From an uncultured Latescibacterota bacterium (GTDB lineage: Bacteria; Latescibacterota; UBA2968): a DNA stretch of 64,000 nt. Position numbers and translations under genes: made by a program. The DNA lies in NCBI GenBank assembly GCA_951812755.1, contig OX638329.1, positions 4,100,522 to 4,164,521 of the forward strand, read 5' to 3'. The notes under the pieces are model-generated. The model worked only from the letters and a program-made list of their open reading frames with translations, was not told the DNA's origin and made no database searches. Positions 59,068 to 64,000 of this stretch are shown one piece after another. Positions within the stretch are counted from its first letter, which is position 1; each line of letters opens with the position of its first letter.

Positions 59068-59853
59068 ATGAGAATTCTTATCTTATGCGATCTGGAGGGC
59101 ACTGCCGGCGTCGTAGATTTCAAAACCCAGACTTACGACGGGGGTCGCGACAACGAACAGGCCAAATATCTGGCCACTCTGGAGATCAACGCTCTCATAG
59201 ACGGTGCTATGGAAGGAGGCGCCACAGATCCTATCGTGCTGGACGGACACGGCAGTGGTGGAATCAATATCGAACACATCCACCGTGAAGCCCGGGTGAT
59301 ATTTGGCCGCCCCAGAGGCTCTGCGTGGGAGATGGGATTGACATTTGAGGCGCAGTTTTTGTATGGTCATCACGCGATGGAAAACACACCTGATGGCGTG
59401 CTGTGTCACAGCTGGAGTTCCCGAAGCATTGCCAACTGCTGGTTGAACGATGAACTGATAGGCGAAATTGGTTTCAACATAGCTCATGCCGGTGAGGTTG
59501 GCGTACCCACAGTTTTCGTCAGCGGGGATCGGGCTGCTGTAGATGAAGCCCGACGTTACGTTCCCGACATCGAAGGCGTTGTCGTGAAAGAGGGGCTCAG
59601 CCGCACGGCTGCCCTCTCCCTCTCCCCCACTAAAGCTCGGGATTTGATCCAGGAGGGCGCTCGCAAAGCCATGGGGCGGATCGGAGAAATCGCACCTTAT
59701 ACAATCCCATCCCCGTATATATTCGCGACCGAATATCAGTCCGCTGATAGTGCCGAGGCCAGAGCTGCCCGTGAGGACGTTGAGCGAGTAGATACCCACA
59801 CCGTCAAAATAACCGGCGATACCATCGCTGAAATTAGTAAAAAAAGAAGATAG
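59068..59853 (+). CDS. M55 family D-aminopeptidase (DppA-like)
   Basis: 261 residues. Zinc-binding and catalytic features of M55: MRILILCDLEGTAGVVDF (D8, E10), VLDGHGSGGINIE, LYGHHAMENTPDGVLCHSWS and GEIGFNIAHAGEVGVPTVFV. Enzymes of this family hydrolyse D-Ala-D-Ala and related D-peptides and form decamers. CAGGAGA precedes the ATG. Could salvage peptidoglycan D-peptides. Followed 37 bases later by a Gfo/Idh gene on the same strand, probably one operon. Confidence 0.88.
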   Translation: MRILILCDLEGTAGVVDFKTQTYDGGRDNEQAKYLATLEINALIDGAMEGGATDPIVLDGHGSGGINIEHIHREARVIFGRPRGSAWEMGLTFEAQFLYGHHAMENTPDGVLCHSWSSRSIANCWLNDELIGEIGFNIAHAGEVGVPTVFVSGDRAAVDEARRYVPDIEGVVVKEGLSRTAALSLSPTKARDLIQEGARKAMGRIGEIAPYTIPSPYIFATEYQSADSAEARAAREDVERVDTHTVKITGDTIAEISKKRR

Positions 59854-59890
59854 TGAACGTTCGAATTTCAGAAAAATTAAGGTATTTGCC

Positions 59891-60925
59891 ATGAAGCGTT
59901 ACAAATTCTTGATTAGCGGCTGTGGAAGCGCTGGCCGTCACGTCGCCCAGGTAGCCGCCGCCGATGGACGTGGAGAAATTGTGGGGCTTGTCGATCCACA
60001 GCCAGCACAGTTGGACATTATGCAGGAGCAATATCCGGATGCCTCGACTGGCCACGAGTACGCTCGACTCTTGCGAGAAACACAGCCCGATGTTGTAGTC
60101 GTAGCAGGACCGGATCACTTGCACGCAGACCAGACTGTCATGGCATTGGAGCAGGGCTGCCACGTCCTGGTGGAAAAACCGCTTGCTACCACAGTGGCAG
60201 ATGCCCAACGCATCCTCGGCGCGGAGGCAGAGAGTGGCCGGCACGTCATGACCGACCAAACCATGCGCTACCTGCATCCCTGGCACGAAATGGCACTGAT
60301 GGCCCAATCCGGCGAGATTGGCGATGTTTTCTTTGTCCAGGGCGATTACATACATGATATGTGGAGTCATTATTCACCCGAGGGCAAAAACCACACACCC
60401 TGGCGCATTGATCAGCAAAATCCCCAGAACATCCTGTTGGGCGGCGGTTGCCACCCTCTTGATCTGATTTTGTGGACGGTTGAATCCCCGGTTGCGGAGG
60501 TCTATGCCTATAGCAATAAGCTCAGCATCCCGGTGTTTCCAGATGATGACTGTTACATTGTGGTCCTTCAATTTGAAAATGGCGTCACAGGCAAAGTCTT
60601 TGTGACAAGCGGCTGCTCCGGACATGGCATGGGCGAGGGAATGGGCGGTGGCTTTCTGGCCGTATATGGCACCGAGGGCACGTTGTGGAAAGGTCAACTT
60701 TTCCGCCGTGGCCATGAGCCAGTTCCAATTGAAGAATCATCTGCACATGAAGTGATTGGAGGACACGGCTGGGGACGCTCTGTGGTCGATTATCTGAATC
60801 TGCTCGACGGCAAAATCAGTAATCCGATCCCGGCTCGATGGGGTGCACGCATAGTTTCTATCTGTGAGGCAGCACTGGATTCGATTCGCACGAAGCGCCC
60901 TCAATCCCCTCATTGGTTTGAGTAG
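59891..60925 (+). CDS. Gfo/Idh/MocA family oxidoreductase
   Basis: 344 residues. KFLISGCGSAGRHVAQVAAA (NAD motif), CHVLVEKPLATTVADAQRIL (EKP Lys), and a barrel half with GGGCHPLDLILWTVE containing the family's catalytic HPLD. Different from the 4346 paralogue. The start ATG 59891 has AAGG upstream. Substrate unknown sugar; context with M55 peptidase suggests amino-sugar or muropeptide-derived sugars, an inference only. Confidence 0.9.
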   Translation: MKRYKFLISGCGSAGRHVAQVAAADGRGEIVGLVDPQPAQLDIMQEQYPDASTGHEYARLLRETQPDVVVVAGPDHLHADQTVMALEQGCHVLVEKPLATTVADAQRILGAEAESGRHVMTDQTMRYLHPWHEMALMAQSGEIGDVFFVQGDYIHDMWSHYSPEGKNHTPWRIDQQNPQNILLGGGCHPLDLILWTVESPVAEVYAYSNKLSIPVFPDDDCYIVVLQFENGVTGKVFVTSGCSGHGMGEGMGGGFLAVYGTEGTLWKGQLFRRGHEPVPIEESSAHEVIGGHGWGRSVVDYLNLLDGKISNPIPARWGARIVSICEAALDSIRTKRPQSPHWFE

Positions 60926-61247
60926 CCCACTAATATACGGGGCACCAATGAGCCAAAGGTTTCGCGGATCATACCACCTGACATCCAGCCAGCATTCGCT
61001 TGTGCTTTTCTGAATTAAATTTTATCGGATAGCCCGTAAAACCCAACAGCTTTAGCGTTGGGAGTAGTCACACTGAAGATATTTAAACAATTACTACTCT
61101 AACAAGTGCATATTTAGATCACTGGATATCTCCAACCACTTCTCTCCTCGTGGCTTCACCAAATAGAGTGCTACTCAGAACGAATCTTTGCCAGATTGAG
61201 AGAGAGCCGCATTCGAGCCTGCAGTCAATCCTAACCGAGATTGGACA
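60926..61247. other. Intergenic stretch with a small hairpin
   Basis: About 320 bases, no gene. CCCAAC (61042-61047) and GTTGGG (61057-61062) make a hairpin with loop AGCTTTAGC; the boxes resemble AAC/GTT cassette boundaries, but the element is too short. TCTCCAACCACTTC near 61130 echoes the CCAACCACTCC motif. The region also carries AT-rich sequence that may hold the promoter of the next gene. Confidence 0.35.
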
Positions 61248-62276
61248 ATGAGACCCATCATCTTCGAAGATGACCTTTCGCAACTGCTGGATCAGTTTGA
61301 GCCATCGATGCTATTCGAAGGCTCAACGGTCGATGAACTGGAGAGGTGGCAGGATCGATTTCGGTCAACAGTAGTGGAACTGTTGGGCCTTCGCCCGGAA
61401 CGGTCGGACCTTTCTCTGGAATTCCTGACTGAAACGGATTGTGGGGATCACGTACGCCATCGCATTCGCTACCAGACGGAGTTGGACCTGTTCGTACCGG
61501 CTTATTTGCTCGTTCCCAAGGAGGTACAGAATCAGGTTCCGGGTCTCCTTTGTCTGCACGGGCACAGCCAGTTTGGGAAAGATGGTGTGGCGGGGATCGA
61601 CATTTCACCCGAGCGGAAAGAAGAAATTGTTACGAAGGGATACAACTTCGGCCAGAAATTCGCACAGCAGGGCTACGTCACCCTGATGCCCGATCTACGC
61701 GGGTTTGGCGAACGACGGCCCAATTATCCAAATCCCCGGGTTGACTATTGCATGCGCAACTACCTTTGTGCAACGCTGATGGGCACAACCGTTGTGGCAC
61801 TACATCTGTGCGATCTACAGGCAGCACTCGATGTGCTTCAGTCCCTTGATTATATCGACAGTGAGATGCTTGGCTGTGCGGGGATTTCGCTCGGCGGTCG
61901 AATGGCCATGATGATCTCTGCTTTTGATTCACGGGTCAAGATTGCCGTACCCTCGGGCTGTCTGAGCATGTACCAGGAACGTTATCAGGCTTTGAAGAAG
62001 TGCGGCGCACAACTCATCCCGGGACTTCTCCAGTATGGGGATACTCCGGAGATCTTCTCTCTCATCGCCCCCCGCCCTATGGTGATTGAATGGGGGTTGG
62101 AGGATCGACTGGCGCCACACGAATGGGCGGAGAGAGCCCTGGTCAGAGTGCGGAAGGCATATGGGGCAGCCGGTGCTTCGGATCGGTTGTTTATCGACCA
62201 ATTTAATGGCGGACACCAGTTCAATATGAAAGTCGCCAGCGATGTCCTGAACAAATGGAGAAACGGTGGTCTCTGA
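61248..62276 (+). CDS. Alpha/beta hydrolase (acetyl-xylan-esterase/dienelactone-hydrolase type)
   Basis: 342 residues. LLVPKEVQNQVPGLLCLHGH (oxyanion), GYVTLMPDLRGFGERRPNYP, LGCAGISLGGRMAMMISAFD (GxSxG) and the later DRLFIDQFNGGHQF (Asp/His). No signal peptide, so cytosolic. Typical of glycan deacetylases or esters of sugar acids. The next gene lies 29 bases downstream and shares strand. Confidence 0.85.
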   Translation: MRPIIFEDDLSQLLDQFEPSMLFEGSTVDELERWQDRFRSTVVELLGLRPERSDLSLEFLTETDCGDHVRHRIRYQTELDLFVPAYLLVPKEVQNQVPGLLCLHGHSQFGKDGVAGIDISPERKEEIVTKGYNFGQKFAQQGYVTLMPDLRGFGERRPNYPNPRVDYCMRNYLCATLMGTTVVALHLCDLQAALDVLQSLDYIDSEMLGCAGISLGGRMAMMISAFDSRVKIAVPSGCLSMYQERYQALKKCGAQLIPGLLQYGDTPEIFSLIAPRPMVIEWGLEDRLAPHEWAERALVRVRKAYGAAGASDRLFIDQFNGGHQFNMKVASDVLNKWRNGGL

Positions 62277-62305
62277 TCACATACCAAGTTGCATAGGAGA
62301 ATACC

Positions 62306-63607
62306 ATGGCACAATCACTTCTGGCAATTGAAGGAGGCCCAAAGGCCGTTACGGCTCCTGTAGGGGATGGGTGGGAAAATATCGGGCCGCTTGAAAAGTC
62401 GTACGTGAACGAGGTACTGGACGATCCGAAGAAAGCCCGGCGACATCTCGAGCTCTTCGAATCTGATTTCAGCAAACTGGTAAAGACCCAGCACGCGATC
62501 TGTACGTGCAACGGAACCGCAGCTTTGCACTCGGCCATTTTTGCTGCGGGCGCCAGTGTTGGCAAAGAAGTGATCGTGCCATCAGTCACCTGGCATGCCA
62601 CGATTTCACCCATCCTCCACTGCGGCGCAACACCAGTATTCTGCGAAGTAGATCCGAACACCTTCTGTGCGGATCCGGAAGATGTAAAGCAACGAATCAC
62701 AGACAGGACATGCGCGATTGTCGTCACACACGTCTATGGGAATCCAGCGGATATGGATGGACTGCTGGACCTGATCGCCGGAACCGATATCAAGCTGATT
62801 GAAGACGCCTCTCACGCACACGGCGCTCTGTGGGATGGCAAGCCAGTGGGCAGCATTGGCCACATTGGATGCTTCAGTCTGCAGGGCAGCAAGCCAGTTA
62901 CGGGATTGGAGGCCGGGTTGGTGGTGACAGATGACGATGATCTCTATGACCAGATGATGGCATTGGGCCAGTACGGTCGTTGCGGGGAATCGTGGAAAAC
63001 CGATCGGTTTACGGGATTGCACAACATGGGCCTGGGCGTCAAATACAGGGCGAATCCTTTTGGTATCGCGATGGCTCGGGGGCGGCTCGAACGCCTTTCA
63101 GAGCTCAACGAAAAGCGCCGAAAGTGGTTTGCACAAATGGACGAGCTTCTCGAGAATGTAGAGGGGGTTGAGACTCAGAAGGTCTATCCAAAGGCTACCC
63201 GCGGCGGTCTCCTGTTGTATGCGGGTTTGGTCGATCCTGAAGCTTATGGGGTACCCGTGTCGAAGGTTCTGGAAGCGCTGGTAGCCGAAGGGGTGCGGAC
63301 AAAACCGGAGATAACGCCTTACGGTTATGGTGTGATGCATCTGGAGTCACTGTTCAACGATTTCTCATTCGAGGGCCTTGGGGGTCCCTGGGGATATCTT
63401 CCAGATAACGCGAGGAAATCGTATCGACCGGGCAGCCTGCCGATCAGCGAAAGGATACATAGCACGTGCTTCTGGCTATCTACCCCTGTAGATCCCGATC
63501 CGATCTGGGTCGAACAAACGGCAGAGGCATTTCAGAAGGTATATGACAACCGTTCGCAGCTTTCTGAATTAACGGATGATACCGTATGTCAAAAAACGCT
63601 CGCATAG
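62306..63607 (+). CDS. DegT/DnrJ/EryC1/StrS family aminotransferase
   Basis: 433 residues. PLP-dependent sugar aminotransferase fold: LVKTQHAICTCNGTAALHSA (substrate loop), VIVPSVTWHATISPILHCGA, DIKLIEDASHAHGALWDGKP (Asp holding PLP) and IGCFSLQGSKPVTGLEAGLV with the PLP lysine in GSK. Usually adds an amino group to a keto-sugar; the GSK rather than the SYH/NK arrangement resembles AHBA-synthase-like branches. Next gene starts inside its 3' end (63586). Confidence 0.9.
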   Translation: MAQSLLAIEGGPKAVTAPVGDGWENIGPLEKSYVNEVLDDPKKARRHLELFESDFSKLVKTQHAICTCNGTAALHSAIFAAGASVGKEVIVPSVTWHATISPILHCGATPVFCEVDPNTFCADPEDVKQRITDRTCAIVVTHVYGNPADMDGLLDLIAGTDIKLIEDASHAHGALWDGKPVGSIGHIGCFSLQGSKPVTGLEAGLVVTDDDDLYDQMMALGQYGRCGESWKTDRFTGLHNMGLGVKYRANPFGIAMARGRLERLSELNEKRRKWFAQMDELLENVEGVETQKVYPKATRGGLLLYAGLVDPEAYGVPVSKVLEALVAEGVRTKPEITPYGYGVMHLESLFNDFSFEGLGGPWGYLPDNARKSYRPGSLPISERIHSTCFWLSTPVDPDPIWVEQTAEAFQKVYDNRSQLSELTDDTVCQKTLA

Positions 63608-64000
63608 AGTGGATCCATGCCTCGATTCCCGGGGATGAACCCGACGGATTTGAGGTCCTGTTTCGAGGTGCAGATGGTTCTGTTGCATCGGGATCCACAT
63701 TCAATCTGCCTGCTGGGAAAGTCGGCACATGGGAGATCACATTTACTGCTGCAGCGGATGTGCAGGATGGTGGAGGATTCTGCTTCTTCCGCCGCGGATT
63801 CCTCATGGGCCACGCCCCTCAGCTGAATAACCCACTGGGACGCGACTATGTGACAATGGAGTCAAATTCTGACGCCAGGCTGGACCTGGCTGTCAATTCC
63901 GACCATGGTCACGAACCCGAAGTTGCGAGGGTTCGCGTGTCGAAAGGGATCCTTCGAAAGGGAGATTGGGTCAGATTGCGAATCGGTGATCGCTGCGGGG
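63586..64000 (+). CDS. Unknown protein, runs off the window
   Basis: ATG 63586 opens a frame overlapping the aminotransferase end by 22 bases, reading MSKNARIEWIHASIPGDEPD then NLPAGKVGTWEITFTAAADV and HAPQLNNPLGRDYVTMESNS, still open at 64000 (138 residues visible). Beta-rich; probably a galactose-binding or beta-sandwich N-terminus of a larger protein. No family named. Confidence 0.5.
   Translation, partial: MSKNARIEWIHASIPGDEPDGFEVLFRGADGSVASGSTFNLPAGKVGTWEITFTAAADVQDGGGFCFFRRGFLMGHAPQLNNPLGRDYVTMESNSDARLDLAVNSDHGHEPEVARVRVSKGILRKGDWVRLRIGDRCG

Noticed and set aside
58863-59123. N-terminal extension of the minus-strand BNR protein
   Set aside because: The extra 87 residues lack family character, and GGAGG stands just before the internal ATG at 58862.
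61042-61062. A complete attC site between Gfo/Idh and hydrolase genes
   Set aside because: Only a 21-base hairpin with AAC and GTT arms; no room for inner boxes, and the surrounding genes are not cassette-like.

Overview
The window looks like a chromosomal segment from an uncultivated, probably environmental bacterium. Ribosomal protein genes (rplM-rpsI-rpsB) lie at the left edge. Families frequent in free-living, polysaccharide-degrading lineages such as Latescibacterota, Poribacteria and Planctomycetes lie elsewhere: sulfatases, PhyH dioxygenases, Gfo/Idh oxidoreductases, FAD-dependent 'GG' oxidoreductases, BNR sialidase-like proteins, M55 peptidase, GH4. The phylum is an inference from gene content only; there is no rRNA gene here.

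Left part (1-9.6 kb): a minus-strand rplM-rpsI-rpsB operon; upstream of it a separate small transcription unit with its own promoter, an 11-codon ORF with a strong ribosome binding site, mutually exclusive stems and a terminator; a YWTD beta-propeller gene divergent from an XRE regulator whose start codon sits in the loop of a perfect 16-bp inverted repeat; ispH; a Gfo/Idh dehydrogenase; a TIM-barrel protein; an Ldh2-type dehydrogenase; a UVR-motif protein; an esterase.

Middle part (about 9.65-54.3 kb): an accessory region best explained as a degraded integron-type cassette array without a visible integrase. Small plus-strand genes of unrelated function (methyltransferases, GNATs, aminoglycoside-phosphotransferase-like kinases, NUDIX, HAD, GrpB, histidine phosphatase, sulfotransferase, HigBA and DUF433/DUF5615 toxin-antitoxin pairs) are separated by folded sites that end in GTTRRRY-like boxes and begin with RYYYAAC-like boxes; the best are at 16275-16355, 38151-38232 and 42111-42184. 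The array holds many duplicated and truncated cassettes: a methyltransferase cassette in two copies, and fragments of APH, AKR, NUDIX, GNAT and GrpB genes also present intact elsewhere in the window. Two genes carry single-base frameshifts and one is an in-frame phosphatase/phosphotransferase chimera. Larger catabolic genes are interleaved, notably FAD oxidoreductase-sulfatase-PhyH-hydroxyacid dehydrogenase-GH4 at 28.1-34.2 kb. Other items are a P-loop kinase fused to receptor-L-like repeats, a winged-helix gene running into eleven perfect 14-bp repeats, and a MacB/FtsX permease.

Right part (54.3-64 kb): more regular catabolic or sugar-modifying genes (hydroxyacid dehydrogenase, secreted TIM-barrel glycosidase-like protein overlapping a secreted esterase, BNR protein, M55 aminopeptidase, Gfo/Idh oxidoreductase, alpha/beta hydrolase, DegT aminotransferase, and a partial gene running off the end). 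Starts were refined from ribosome binding sites where visible; functions are family-level assignments by eye.
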